DNA of 64,000 nucleotides from Thermomucor indicae-seudaticae (taxonomy: Eukaryota > Mucoromycota > Mucoromycetes > Mucorales > Lichtheimiaceae). Under the pieces are notes generated by a model. That model had not been told where the DNA came from. It ran no database searches and saw only the letters and a program-made list of their open reading frames with translations. The stretch lies in NCBI GenBank assembly GCA_000787465.1, contig JSYX01000027.1, positions 1 to 64,000 on the forward strand. The letters are read 5' to 3'. A program made the position numbers and the translations under genes. Below are positions 33,446 through 45,928 of this stretch, one piece after another (position 1 is the first letter of the stretch; each line of letters opens with the position of its first letter).

Positions 33446-35915
33446 ATGTCGCGCATCGCAAGACCAGTATACGGATCAGGAACCAGCAACAACACCATCA
33501 AGCCGCCGTCTATGCTGGCTCGGCCTTCAGGCACGAGTCTGTTACCGAGCATGAAGCAAACACGGAGTTTAGACTCATCCGCAGACAACAGGAACAACAA
33601 CAATGCCACACCCGACGATGTTCGGAAAGAGAACCATTCCATGGCAAGCAGCGCAATTGCACGATCCGACATGAAAAAACCAAAGAAAATGGCTTCCAGG
33701 TCATCAACGTCATCGACAGAACTCTCAGAGACAGATTCCCGATTTTCCCCGTCCTCGAAAACCAGTACACCGCGGTCATCCTGGGGTCGTTCAACAACAT
33801 CAGGCACAACCGAGCAGCAGAAGACATCACTGGAAGTCGGTCATCGTGTGACGGTACCCAGCTTGGGTATTGAAGGAACCTTGAGGTTTCTCGGCACTAC
33901 GGAATTTAAGCCTGGTGTATGGGCCGGTATAGAATTGGATACAGTTGGAAGTGGCAAAAATGACGGTTGTGTTCAAGGGTAAGCGTGCCCCCCACCTTTT
34001 CATTCACGCCCTACAATGATTCAACGAGAGTATTCGCGATAGAATACGCTACTTTACATGCCCATCGCAAACCGGTCTTTTCATACTGGCATCCAAAGTA
34101 GAACCAGCAGCAGAAAAGAGACCGAGCAAGGTCAAACTACTCCCAAAAGTGACTCGATCCAGCAGCACCACCACCGTTGCCAAAAGGTCCAAGACGCTTG
34201 TTCCACCACCTGAAAAGCTTCAGCCAAGTAAAACGACGGTGACCCGCACACCGAGGAGATCGCTAAAATCCTCCAACCACTCGCTCATGAACTTCTCGAA
34301 TGATAACTCGCCGTCTCCTCAGCCGGATAAGGCTTCGAAAACTGAAGATCGCGTCCAGACACCGAGCGGCGAAAGAGAGAGTCCAATCAAGACAGTCAGG
34401 ATTGCAGAATCTACTGCTTTAGCAGAAGGAAACGAGGTGCAGACGACAGTTGTTGAAGAACCAAAGGCAGCGGAAAGCAACAATGGGTTCACACAAGAAG
34501 ACCTCAACCGTATCTGTGATCTTCTTGAAAAAGCTCAGAGCGAGAATAACAAACTGATGGAACAGATGCGCCAAAAGGAAGCGGCTTGGGAACGGCTTGT
34601 ATCGACCAAAGAGAGCTATGCGTTGCGGATTAAGGAGAAGGAGGCCGACATTGCTCGTCTGAACCATCAGATGGAGACATTAAGAGGAGAATACGAGTCA
34701 CTTCAGCAAGCTTTGCGAGAACGTGATGCGTCCGACGAAAAAAAGAACTCGCAAGATATTGATACTGCGGCTGCTTTGGACATGTCGAAGCGTCGTATTG
34801 AAAAACTGGAGAATACGATCCAAGAGATGAATGCAAAGGCAAACCAAGTAGCAGAGACGCACAAGGCGCAGCAGGATGAATACCTGGCAGAAATTCAAGA
34901 ATTGCGACAGGCGTTAAAAGATCAGGAAACCATGACACGCGCACTCGAGAAGGAATGCGAAGAACTACGGAGGACTGGACTCGAAGCCATTGCAGCTTAC
35001 GAAGCATCCGTAACACAACTCAAAGCGCAAAAGGCGGATCTGGAGGCTCAGAAGAACAATGAAATACAGGAGCTACAGCAGACAATTGAGGACCTTAGGA
35101 AACGTATCTCGTCTTTGGGTATGGACGACATTGTAGGAGTAGCATCCGGCCAAGAAGAGGAAGAAGGGTATGCTGCGCAGTGGCATGATCAGCGTCGCAG
35201 GCTTGAAGAGCAACTCGAAATTGCCATGACTGAACTGGATCATGAGAGGATGAATAGTCAAGCGTTGACAGTGGAGATCAGTAAACTGCACGGCGAACTC
35301 CAGCATTTGCGCATCAAGGACGCGTCGTCTGACGATCGATTTAGCGCGCTTCAAAAGGAACTGGAACAGGAGATTTCGGACAAGCGACGTCTGATGGAGG
35401 AAGCCGATGCTGCGTTTGAAGCTCAGGCCAGAGCTGAAGACGAAAACTATCAGCTAAAGATGGCGCGCGTCAAGCTGGAAAGAGAACTCGCTGAAGCACA
35501 AGCAGAAATTCAAAGATTGACAACAACAAAGAAACAGTCTGAAGAAGAAGATACGTCGGAAAATACGGAACTTTGTAAAAAGCTGGAACAAGACAAAAGT
35601 TTGCTAGAGAAAGAATGCAATCATCTTCGTGAATCCCAAAAGGATTTGGAGAATGAGTGTATACGACTCATGGATCGGATCATTGAGCTCGAGAAAGAAC
35701 AAGAGTCAGAAGATGCCTTGAAGCAACAGATTGCGATGTTGAAACAAGAGTTGGAAATGGAGCGGCAACGATATCATGATCTGGAACTAGCGAAAGTGAC
35801 GGAAATCAATCATCTGAACCAGGAGTTGGCGGAACTTGAGACACTTGTAGAGAACAATGGGTTTCCCGTGGAGAATAACGAGGCGACGAGTGTAAATGAC
35901 GTTCCTGGGGTTTAA
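33446..35915 (+). CDS. CAP-Gly coiled-coil microtubule plus-end protein, CLIP-170 like
   Basis: Two exons (33446-33978, 34043-35915) give 801 aa. A Ser/Thr/Pro-rich basic N-terminus of about 125 residues is followed by one CAP-Gly domain (VGHRVTVPSLGIEGTLRF, GVWAGIELD, GKNDG, IRYFTCPSQTGLF); the GKNDG tubulin/EEY-binding motif is intact. After a second basic linker (TRTPRRSLKSS) comes a long coiled coil, about residues 290-790 (for example ELEQEISDKRRLMEEAD). This is the layout of Bik1, Tip1 and CLIP-170, which track growing microtubule ends. No C-terminal zinc knuckle or EEY/F tail was seen; the protein ends in a short polar tail (VNDVPGV). Confidence 0.92.
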
Positions 35916-36443
35916 AGCAAAAAGGTAGTGTTGTTGTCATTTTTAACATCATGGCTTTACTATCCCGTGGGATGGCTGCAGCAACGCGCCCGGTGGATCA
36001 AGAAAGGAAGCAATTATGGAAAAGGAGCGAGAAGTCAGCTACAGCCGAGAGTTAAAGCTCGTTTAATCACTTTGGAATAAATGATGACTCCGTCGTTATC
36101 TCCAGGCACGTTCTTGCTAATTAAGTGAAACGCATGAATACAAATTTGAGCTCAGCAGTGTTGCAATGTGTCAGGCGACTGAGTAGACGCGCATAATGAA
36201 AGCGGTTTGCAGATGTTTTCTTGTCAATATGACAGACTGAGAAAGCGGGGGATGTGATTCCAAAGTGTGTTTATACTCCTTTCTGTCTCACGCGCTTGAA
36301 CCCCTCCCCCTGACATATTCTTTAAGTCTGGACAGTTTCCCCTTTTTTGAGGCTCCCCTTCTCTTCCCTCTCTCTCTCTCACCCCACATCGTGGGTTCAC
36401 CCGTTCAGCCTAATACAAGTGTGTCGTTTCTAAACGATTCTTA
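35916..36443. other. Intergenic region with promoter-like tracts
   Basis: Spacer between two rightward genes. A CT-rich tract (about 36355-36382) lies 60-90 bases upstream of the kinase start, as is common before fungal start sites. No ORF. Confidence 0.5.
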
Positions 36444-38901
36444 ATGCAAGCGTCTTCGGCACAGAATCTTAGCCCGCCTGAGGGTACCGTTTCTGGTCAA
36501 GGTAAAAAACATCCGTCATCACCATAGATTGGCAGTCGGATGGAACTCATCTGAAAGCCGCCGTTTAGACCCAAAGAAGCCGCTTCGGAACTCCAGTTCT
36601 CGTCGGTCACTTGTGAATGTCTTCAGCGGAATATCTGCGAAGGGAGGAGTCCCAGCCAATCGCACCGTGAGATCGCACAAGTCCACTTCGTCATTGCTGG
36701 GCAACAAGGCGCATGTCACCAAAGTCTACAATACGGGCGCCGCGCCGCCACCCTCCTTACAAAGCGAAACGCCGACAATAGAAGTTCAATACACGCATCG
36801 CCCCAATGATCCTTATCCTGTACCAGGCGGATCCCATTCAGCTATTACCCTCGACGCCTCTTCAGTATCCGACGCTACTGAGAATGACCGACCCATGGCT
36901 AACAATGAAGCCCTTGCCAAAGCCCGGGATCGTTCAACTCTAAAGGATGTACTAGATAAAGTAGTGGGTGGATTTAACGGTAACGAGAAGTCGGACGATT
37001 TGGTATTGGGCAAGAAGCTAAAACGCAGTTCTTCTCTTTGTAGGAGGCAACAGCACATCGGGCAAAGTGATTGATATCTCGTCTCCCTACAATACCAAAC
37101 ATGTCACACACGTCGGGTTTGACTCGAGCACTGGAGAGTTCACCGGTCTCCCGAGGCAGTGGCAGGTGCTGTTGACACAGAGTGGTATCACAAAGAAAGA
37201 GCAAGAACAAAATCCACAAGTACGTTCAGCTCTCGAATTGGTCGTGGAAACTTTATACCTCACCCTTGGATATAGGCTGTAATAGATGCCATCGAATTTC
37301 TTCAGAATAGCCAGGCCCAAAAGGAGGAGACAGTGTGGGAAAAGATACCGAAAAAGCATCCTACGCTATCAGCTATATATGACAAACAGGAAGAAGTGGA
37401 TGAATCGGCAAAATCAGCGGAAAAAAACACGACACTTAGTAAAGCCTGGCGTCGTTTATCGAAACTCACTACTGCTGGAGAGCACAAGACAGCCGGTTCG
37501 CGAACTCCAGAGACAACTGTAAGCTAAATGGGCGCGAAAATTGATGATGAAGATACTCATTGTGTATATAATATGTAAAGCTATCTGAGGAGCCTGCTTC
37601 TCATGGTAGGGTAAAGAATTATCTGACTTGTAGGAATACCAGTACTCATCTGCAAGATGAAGATAATACGGACGACGCCTCCGGAGCAAACAAAACGGTA
37701 CCCAGCAGCACTACCAGTTCTGATTCCAAGTCTACCGCTCAAGACGAAAGAGCTGGAGATGATAAAAAGAGGACTTCCTTGGCTCCTCCATCGAGCGGCG
37801 TCGTAAAACGACGTGTTTCCAAAGAGAAAGGAATGAAAGACGAGGAACTCATGACCCGACTGAAGGAAATATGTATTCTTGCAGATCCAACAAAAGTATA
37901 TACTAATATGGTGAAAATTGGTCAAGGGTATGTATGCGAAAAATGCTAGCACGCGCTTGCGCTTTAGAGCTAAAATCTCGACTCAAAGGGCTTCAGGTGG
38001 AGTTTACACTGCGCAGCTGACCAAGTCATCCAAGAAAGACGAATCCGTAGCAATCAAACAAATGAACCTATTGCAGCAACCCAAAAAGGAGCTCATCATT
38101 AACGAAATCATAGTCATGAAGCGGTCAAAGCACAAGAACATTGTCAACTACATTGATTCGTATCTGTGGAAGAACGATTTATGGGTAGTCATGGAATATA
38201 TGCAGGGAGGAAGTCTTACGGACGTCGTGACATGCAACATGATGACGGAAGGACAGATAGCTGCTGTCTGCCGTGAGGTTTTGGAAGGCTTGCATCATTT
38301 GCATTCGAACGGAGTAATACATCGTGATATCAAGAGCGACAATATTCTGCTAAGTCTTGACGGCAACATAAAACTAAGTAAGTCTGGCACCTAATTCGCT
38401 GTTGGACGGATACTGATTTGTGTTTAGCCGACTTCGGCTTCTGCGCACAGCTACATGATGGACAATCGAAGCGCACAACGATGGTTGGAACACCTTACTG
38501 GGTATGTGAGCCGTAATATGTTGTAAAGCGGTAGCTTATAAGTAGTACCTATTAGATGGCGCCAGAGGTTGTGACCCGGAAAGAATACGGACCGAAAGTC
38601 GACATATGGTCACTCGGGATCATGGCGATTGAAATGGTAGAAGGCGAGCCACCGTACCTAAATGAAAATCCATTGAGAGCTCTATACCTTATCGCAACAA
38701 ACGGCACACCGCAGTTACAAAGCCCTGAATCCCTGACCGAAGTCTTTCGGGAATTCCTTGCTCAGTGTTTGCAGGTTGATCCAGAAAAGAGACCTTCAGC
38801 CTCGAAAATGCTCGAGCATGAGTTCCTTAGTAAAGCCGACCCGCTTAGTTCCTTGGCACCCTTGATCCAGGCAGCTAGAGAGAACGCTCAGGCTGTCTAA
38901 C
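36444..38901 (+). CDS. PAK/Ste20-family protein kinase with CRIB domain
   Basis: Start at the ATG 36444 ([13 protein letters not shown]). A 52-nt intron (donor GAGG|GTACCG, acceptor TTGGCAG) joins it to [11 protein letters not shown]; without it the next exon has no Met. The regulatory half holds the CRIB/p21-binding domain ([27 protein letters not shown]) and a Ser/Lys-rich linker. The kinase domain is complete: [55 protein letters not shown] and [15 protein letters not shown] kinases are switched on by Cdc42 or Rac GTP and control polarity and MAPK cascades. No PH domain is present, so it is closer to Ste20/Pak1 than to Cla4. Several introns interrupt it; the 5' model is the least certain part. 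Confidence 0.93.
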
Positions 38902-39495
38902 TAACTCATCCTATACATACATACCTTAATTTTCTAGTAGTGCTTACTTCACTATCGCTGTTTGTTTACTCTCGATTTGTATGTTGAAGTAGCATCCAGA
39001 AAACAAAAATACTTGGTGAAATATGGCATGGAATAAGCAACTGTATTTCTGCTGCTGTGTGAAGACATTGCATACAAAATCGCCCAGATACTTGCCGACG
39101 CCGAAATTCTGGAATAATGCGCGCGGGAAAAGACGGTTTGCATGTAGACATGTGTCACAAGACGATATGATGTAAATCCTCTTTACCTCGCGTCGTTCAA
39201 TATAAATAAGCTACGCTTGGACCAATACTTGTATGGTAAGTGTAAAGTGATAGGGATCATGAGGTAAGCCAAGACAGGGTCGTCATGGACAAAACTCCGC
39301 TACGGGAAAGTGGGTTTTGTTGGGTGGGAAGATTCGGAAGCTGGCAGCTTCCAATCCAATAACATGATTGTTCCCCACAAAGAAGGCCCTACCGCGTATC
39401 GTCTCCTATATTGCTTTTTATTTATCGGACGGGATACTATACAATGTTTACAAGGTGAAGGGGAAGGTATAGGGTACGAGCGAAAGAAGGGAAGA
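38902..39495. other. Convergent intergenic region, no gene seen
   Basis: Spacer between the 3' ends of the kinase gene (plus) and the hexokinase gene (minus). Only short unsupported frames. Confidence 0.5.
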
Positions 39496-41088
39496 TTATT
39501 TCTGAGAAGAAGCGATCATAGCGATAATGGCAGCACCCAATCCAGAGCCATCTCTTGCGAGTGCAAACTTGACCTTGTTTGCTGCCTGAACACCAAAGAG
39601 TTCGACCATGGCTTCCCGCATGTTCTTTTCGTAATTTGGATAGAATTCGAAAAGCGAGCCATCGATAGCGATGGTGCATCCCTTGTTGATCACATCGCAG
39701 TGGGTCATGACACCCGTTAATCCGCAAGCCGAAAGACGTGCAGCCCGGCGGCCCACAAAGTGGCTAATCAACTTGACCATCTGTCGATCGACCAGGGTCG
39801 TCGAAGGGATGTTGAGCGTGTCCTCCAGGATACGCTTGGTTTCCAGCAATTCGTCCGAGTTGTCGCTCTCAATGGTCGACATGTAGGCTGTCTCGAAACT
39901 CCACTGCTTGTTGAGCTCTCGCGACGAACGACCGTTGAAGAGCAAGTAGCGATCAATCAGCTGGAGCATCACGTTACGGGCAATCTCGCCCAGATACATG
40001 CCAGAGATCATCTTTTCGTACAGTTGCTGATGCGTGTTGATGGATTCCCGATCCAGTTTGTTGTCATAGATCGTGAATGGCAACACCCGCCGTTCACAGT
40101 CAAAGGCACCCCATTCCATGTTGATGACCATCTCGTCCGAGCCAGTCGGACCGCGATTCCACTTTTTGATGTTCTCCATCTTCTCATAGTAGCCTGTATA
40201 TGTATAGAGTGAGTCGAGCTTTTCTTTCTGTATTATAAGGAAGACTTACTTGCGTTGCTACCAGTGCCCATGATGACGCCCATGGTTGTTTCAGGGTAAC
40301 TGTAAGCATAAGCCATCAAGGTTCCGACGGTGTCATTGACAATCTGGGCAAAGTTCGGAGATGAGGTTGTTATTTTCCAAATACAGAAGGGGTCCCGCAC
40401 TGAACGCTACGGGACGGGAAACTTACGGCAGCAATGTTTACGGGCAAATTCCGTCTGCGGAAAGCATCTTGAAGCAAGATAGCAGGATCTTTATCGACTG
40501 CGCCAGCGCAAGCGAAACCTTTTGTCCATTGTTTCAAGAGACCACGGTTGATTTTTGTCTGGAAAATCGGGAAAGAAAAGGTGAAGCCAAGTTGGAGTTC
40601 TTCATTGTCGTTGACATCATCCAATGAGCCATGTTCCGTAATAAAACTGTCGACACAGTCGGCAATAAAGTCACACAGATCACGCATATCGCCTCGCTTG
40701 AGTGCTTCAGACACCACAAACTTTTGCTGTTTTACCGAGTATTGACCCTGTCCCTTCAACTCAAATTCACAGACTCGTAGGTTGGTGCCACCCAAATCAA
40801 GTGCCAGGTATCGTCCAGTCTCATGACCTGTGGGTCGTCCCGTCACAAAACTGGGGATCATCGCCACTGCCAAAAAGTCAGCACTCCTTGTACTTTGAAC
40901 GCTTGTTTGGATATACCTGTTGCGCCCTCATGGTCCAAGCCTTTACGCATCTCGACCACAAATTGATCAACAATGGCTTGCAACTGTTCTGTAGTCACTT
41001 CAAATTCGGCAGCCACCGCGTTGATGGCCTGGTTCTGTGCTTCAGTACCGTCCACCTTGTAGACCGTCTTTGGCTTAGGAGGCATCAT
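39496..41088 (-). CDS. Hexokinase
   Basis: Gene from MMPPKPKTVYKVDG (41088) to the stop at 39496 with introns after the first exon, after NIAA and after TGSNA. Hexokinase motifs appear in order: MIPSFVTGRPTG, YLALDLGGTNLRVC (phosphate binding), LGFTFSFPIFQTKI (sugar binding), KGFACAGAVDKD, IVNDTVGTLMA (catalytic Asp), MGVIMGTGSNA, INMEWGAFDCERR, EKMISGMYLGEI and ARDGSGLGAAIIAMI. Size (about 480 aa) and motifs fit a eukaryotic 50-kDa hexokinase that phosphorylates glucose and other hexoses in the cytosol. The second Met (41085) is an equally good start. Confidence 0.95.
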
Positions 41089-41253
41089 TTACGTATATTG
41101 TGTTGCGAAAGAAAAGAGAGAAGGGAAGAAAGAATGGAATAAAGTGGGGCAGGGAAGAAACGGAAAAGTCTTTTATAGTCAAGCGCTGTGCAACCAGCAA
41201 GTGTGTGGCAAATTACGTCGCCAAAAAATTCGTTCCTGATCGGACTCTGAAAA

Positions 41254-41417
41254 TGTCTACTCAGCCACTGCTACCCCTCCACACAGGTAAATACGCCGGC
41301 CACTCACATGCTGTAGCTACGCTTACGGCTACCTTATTTGCAGCGTCAGATGCTGGAGAGGCTTCTGCCGACGTGCCAGATATACACCATGCCACATTTA
41401 AGGGACAAAGTAAATAA
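41254..41417 (+). other. Possible 54-aa ORF
   Basis: An ATG at 41254 opens a frame to TAA at 41417 (starts MSTQPLLPLHTGKYAG, ends HATFKGQSK). It lies 165 bases from the divergent hexokinase start. A CACAG|GTAAAT sequence inside could instead be a splice donor. No family recognised; weak support. Confidence 0.25.
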
Positions 41418-41690
41418 AGACTATCATATGCTCCAATGTTGATTTATTGTTCTTGTAGCATTGGTAAGAGACCATGTGTCCATGTATACAACACTTCACT
41501 CATCGACGTTGTTAAAGCGCTTTTTTGTATTCTTTCGCGTCGAGTTTAACCTGGTTTGCGAGAGAAATATGGAAGAGTGCCTGTAAACTTATTGTCATCG
41601 CGCGTAAACTTTTAGTTCAAGGACGCTAAAGAAATTACCAATAGGCGCAAAACTGGGTTTCTGTTCAAAGTAGACCAAGCGCAAACAACA

Positions 41691-42449
41691 CTATCTTGAA
41701 TAATCTTCGAATTTCGCGGGTATCAATGCATTTTGAACTAAACGACATTCAGGCCATAACTGCAAAAAGGGTTGTTTAGAATCACAGTGTAAGAAACAAG
41801 GAAAGATAAGCCTACCCGAGCAAATACACGGCCACGTATGAGTCCCATGGCAACCGGACCATAATATCTTGAATCGGTTGAATTGCTTAAATTGTCACCT
41901 ACGACCCAGACATGACCCTCTGGCACCTTTTTTTTCACCGACGAAACTTTAATGCTTGCGCATTACGTTTGTTCGCCTGTAATTGCTCACTTGGATATAT
42001 TTTCGTTCAGAAGCCGTAGGATCCACGCAAATACTGTCACCGGGCTTTATATATATACATCGTTAGACTCTTAAGTCATGACCGCCTCCACGCTTTTCAT
42101 TTGTTATTTACCAATCCCAATATCCTCTTCAGCACGGCACGACCGGGCGCGGCAGGCGAGATGCACACAATAACATCACCCATCTGATACCCTCGAAAAC
42201 GCGGCGTGACATGTTCTACCGCAACAATGTCTCCCGTCATGTTAAAGTTTGGCAACATGGAAGGGCCCATGCACTAACCATCATTAGAGTTCAAAAAAGA
42301 CAATGAATAGGACATATACGCTTACTCACAAATGTTGCCTCCACTACATATTGATTAAAGACATGTGCAAAGCAAGCGAACTGAATTGCGTAGGCTGTAC
42401 CCCGTAATAGTTTTGGGCCTGTCTGTCTTATGTATTGAAATAAGCCCAT
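41691..42449 (-). CDS. IMP1: Mitochondrial inner membrane protease subunit 1 (signal peptidase I family)
   Basis: Five exons (42449-42330, 42273-42112, 42044-41991, 41926-41816, 41759-41691) sum to 172 codons, 171 aa. The protein starts [15 protein letters not shown] and has a hydrophobic N-terminal anchor. It carries the catalytic serine in [11 protein letters not shown] and the catalytic lysine in [14 protein letters not shown], then the conserved [19 protein letters not shown] and [15 protein letters not shown] blocks. The [11 protein letters not shown] signature is that of Imp1. It works with Imp2 in the intermembrane space to remove sorting signals; cytochrome b2 is a classic Imp1 substrate in yeast. 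The acceptor of intron 3 follows a run of eight A and no pyrimidine tract, which is odd, but the protein match across it is exact. Confidence 0.93.
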
Positions 42450-43848
42450 CATACAACAACTTGTATTCCCATCGCCCTGCTGTTCCGTAACAAATAGTGG
42501 ACGCGTACAGCGTGGCCCCACCGTTTGAGTGACCGCTTTTTCGTATTCCTCTAAATCTCAACCCAACACTGACGAGGCAAGCAGCGCGTTCCACTGGTCA
42601 TCACACACGCATGGCCACAGAAACGTCAGAAATGGAGTATATTCTACGTACTGTTCCAGATCCTACCTACTTATCCTGAGCTTCGACTCGGATACTTATT
42701 TTGATGCCTGGTTCGATGACACTGCTTGTTGTCATGGTACCTGGAATCACATGATATGTTGGATCCACAGGGCGACTTGGGTAGACGACCCAAGAAATAA
42801 TCAAGGCTTCGGGCGATGTCAAAGGAAACGGCTTCACGCCACGACAGTTGTGAAAGCAGCGTCGAGGAAACAGAACTTTGCGCGGACAACGACGTAGGCC
42901 ATGAGCCAAGCATGTAAAAAGTATTAGTCTAGCAATTGTACCATTGCTCGTACGCCAGATAATGTTCGTCGAACACACTGAATATAGTAAAGAGCAGTTT
43001 ATAAAGCACCAGGTCCGTATTACTCTGTGAGCCAGATACTTTATAACGTTTCGGCTACGTTAATATCGTATAAACAGAAAGATTACTCTCTAGCAATACT
43101 ATCACTGACATGCTTTTCTGTAACCTTTTCCGACCTCTGACAGATTTTTCTCTTCATAATCTAGTTTCTGACAGTTTTTTTTTGTAACGTCTGGAGGTTG
43201 TTAAACGCTCCACGCAGGTCCCGCGTGGTCACCTAGTCTTTTCTAGGATTCGCAACCTTTCGGCACGCTCTGTAACACCTCTGTGGACATAAGAAAACAA
43301 CTTGACCTTTCAAAGGCGGAGGGAGGTATCGCATGATCTTATAAGACACGGTGAGTGTCTATGATGTCTTTCTAGGCTCTGTGTTTTTTTTCCATCGACG
43401 CGTGACCTCCATTGTTAGCCACAAGGTCAGCTCGTGGTTAGAAATCTGTAGGCTCCCTGTTCATTGTTTTCCCACAACGATTAACTTCAGCTTCGGTCTT
43501 ATAAGAGAGACTTCTCGCGAGGTAACTCTTGCTTATGAACTCACAAGCAGCAAGCTTGCGTTATGAGCCCTATACTAGAAGACAGGAGGACAATCGCGAA
43601 TGGGTTTACTGTTTCAGGTTTTTATGAGAATATTGTGTGGCCAATGGCGAAACTAGAGCGGATGTAAACAGTTACAACAGCGTATGATGAAGCATGACAT
43701 GTTGAATGCCAGCAGTATTGCTTCTCATGATGTGGAATAAAGGGACGTTTGGTATGGCATGTTGAGGTTCTGGTATTCCTAAGCCACAGCTACGTCACTT
43801 TTAAAGAGGTTCTTTGGAGGGTGGAGGGGCTGTAACTTAACAAAAAAT
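42450..43848. other. Gene-free spacer
   Basis: An open minus-strand frame at 42667-42978 lacks an ATG and any splice context that would make it a gene. The rest (43000-43848) is AT-rich and shows no ORF or RNA gene that I can support. Confidence 0.45.
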
Positions 43849-44496
43849 ATGCTGAGACAGAACATGCTAAGAATTGTACAACGGTCATCCTCATTAATCA
43901 CGCGACGGTATCAGTCAAGTGCGGCAGCTGTAGCCGCCGTGGAATCTCAACAACCTGAGCAGCAACGCAGAGAATCGCTTTTCGTTGGCTTGGGAGGTTC
44001 TGAGGAAGGACAGTCGGCTACCGAACAACAACCAGCTCGTGATAACAGACGACGATTCGACAGAGAAGGGCGTCAACAACGTAATAATAACAATAATCGC
44101 AGACCCCGACGAAGAAACTCTGTTATTGCACAAAACAGTAGTAATAATGCGACAGCTGTTCGTCGTCAAGTCAAGACGTTTCTAGCTCAGGACATTGATT
44201 GGGAAGCAATGGCCACACCGATGCAACAGCAACAACAAAAGATACCCGCCGCGTCCATATCGTCATCAACCACAGAGGAGCAGCTGTCTGTGGGACAAGA
44301 ATCTGGTGAATATCAGCGGTATCTGGACGTTGTCGAACAGCAGGAATGGAGTCCGGCCGTTGATAAGACACCGTTCAAAGTTTTGGTGGGAGGCAACGCT
44401 AGCTACAGCGTCGAACAGAAAGCAACTTTCCTGGCAACTGTATCTAGTGCAACGCAATCAGCAGCAGCAGCAGCACCGGCACCAGCCAAAAAGTAA
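43849..44496 (+). CDS. Orphan protein, probably mitochondrial, 215 aa
   Basis: Single exon. The N-terminus MLRQNMLRIVQRSSSLITRR is rich in Arg, Ser and Leu and lacks acids, a typical mitochondrial targeting peptide. Then come Gln/Arg/Asn-rich low-complexity stretches (RREGRQQRNNNN-like), a conserved-looking core (VRRQVKTFLAQDIDWEAMA, SGEYQRYLDVVEQQEW, FKVLVGGNASYS) and an Ala/Pro tail. No family recognised. A mitochondrial RNA-binding or ribosome-associated role would fit the Arg/Asn-rich part but is a guess. The carrier gene 185 bases downstream is co-directional. Confidence 0.65.
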   Translation: MLRQNMLRIVQRSSSLITRRYQSSAAAVAAVESQQPEQQRRESLFVGLGGSEEGQSATEQQPARDNRRRFDREGRQQRNNNNNRRPRRRNSVIAQNSSNNATAVRRQVKTFLAQDIDWEAMATPMQQQQQKIPAASISSSTTEEQLSVGQESGEYQRYLDVVEQQEWSPAVDKTPFKVLVGGNASYSVEQKATFLATVSSATQSAAAAAPAPAKK

Positions 44497-44680
44497 ATTT
44501 ATATTTACTAATAAATGTAGATGTGCTTGACAGCGGAAGAATATCTGACTGCCTGTGTGTGACCCGAAGGGAATGACACCATTGGTCCCGCGGGATCCAC
44601 ACACACGCGCATGTTTCTGCTATTTTTGCATTTCCTGTTTTCTTTGTTGTTGTCTCTTTTTCGTTTGATTCATTGTTTAC

Positions 44681-45770
44681 ATGTGGGCCCGCTCTACTGC
44701 GGCTAGTACTACTACAAGAGTTCGTCGCTCGAACAGCAAGCCACGACCGCCAACACCATTTTGGTTTGGTGGAGCAGCGTCATGCGCAGCCACCTTTGTA
44801 TCACACCCGTTTGACCTTACCAAAGTACGATTGCAGACCATTCGACAACCAGAATCAAAATCGTCAGTGTTTGCAGAATGGCGGCGATTTCGTCCAACGG
44901 CCATGTTTAACGTTATGCGGGATATTTCACGTACAGAAGGAATCGGTGCTCTTTATAGCGGGTTGTCGGCGAGTTTGTTGAGGCAGGGGACGTATTCTAC
45001 CGTCCGGTTCGGTCTTTATGACAAGTTTAAATATGCCGTGGCCGGTGATGCAAGTATGTTTAGCAAAGAAGAAAAGAGAGAATCGATTTATTTATGTACA
45101 TGTAGAACCCGGCTTTGGTCAACTCTTGTTTTGTTCTACTGCCGCGGGTATTCTAGGAGGTGCCTTTGGTAACCCAAGCGACGTGGTGAATGTTCGGATG
45201 CAGAACGATGGCCAGCTTCCACCGGAACAACGACGGAATTATAGAAACGTGATTCATGGCATGTTGCGGATATGCCGTGAGGAAGGCCCACATGTCCTGC
45301 TGCGAGGACTAGGATCCAGTACGCATCGAGCTGTGTTGATGACCGTGTCCCAAATGACAAGCTATGATGTGTTTAAAGACAAGATGTTTGTCGGTTACTT
45401 TCAGTATCATGACGGTTTGGGAACCCACTTTGGTTCCAGTGTCCTGGCCGTAAGTTCCCTCACCTCCGCCCACATAATTTATAAACTGAACTTTGGATCA
45501 TTATAGGCTCTGGTAGCGACCACTGTATGCTCCCCGCTTGACGTAGTGAAAACTCGCATTATGAATGCTCATTCGATCGATAGAGCAAGAAACCGCCCCA
45601 TCAAAATCATGATTCACATGGCTGAGACTGAAGGATTCGGCTCGTTATTTAGAGGTTGGATGCCTGCATTTGTAAGACTTGGCCCGCATACCATTGTCAC
45701 GTTCATGGTGCTTGAACAACTCAAGGAATGGCATACTCAATGGTTCTCGCTTGAGGATGATGATGCCTAA
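44681..45770 (+). CDS. Mitochondrial dicarboxylate carrier (SLC25 family)
   Basis: Three exons; start MWARSTAASTTTRV at 44681, end SLEDDDA at 45770. Three mitochondrial carrier repeats carry the PX[DE]XX[KR] signatures: HPFDLTKVR, NPSDVVNVRM and SPLDVVKTRI. They also have GLSASLLRQGTYSTVRFGLYD, RGLGSSTHRAVLMTVSQMTSYD and RGWMPAFVRLGPHTIVTFMVLEQ. RQGTYSTVRFG and HTIVTF are typical of the yeast Dic1/SLC25A10 subgroup, which exchanges malate or succinate for phosphate across the inner membrane. The substrate is inferred from that likeness. The second signature has Asn in place of the final Lys/Arg (DVVNVR). Confidence 0.92.
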
Positions 45771-45928
45771 GCCTTTGTATACTGTACATACTACATTCAT
45801 ACATAGTAATATTTCCTGATACGTCTTGCATGCTTCACTTCAAATATCACCCTCCTCGAACTTGCATATAACATTATGGTGGATAATCTCCTATACATAA
45901 AGCATTCCCCTTATACGGCGAAAGTTTT

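Noticed and set aside
42667..42978. 103-codon minus-strand ORF upstream of IMP1
   Set aside because: No ATG, no splice acceptor giving a start, and no family likeness.
43190..43290. Possible structured RNA upstream of the orphan mitochondrial gene
   Set aside because: No consistent stem pattern or known RNA consensus could be seen.
45018..45070. Fourth GC-AG intron suspected in the carrier gene (GCAAGT after GGTGAT)
   Set aside because: The GT two bases further (GCAA|GTATGT) gives the right phase, so it is an ordinary GT-AG intron.
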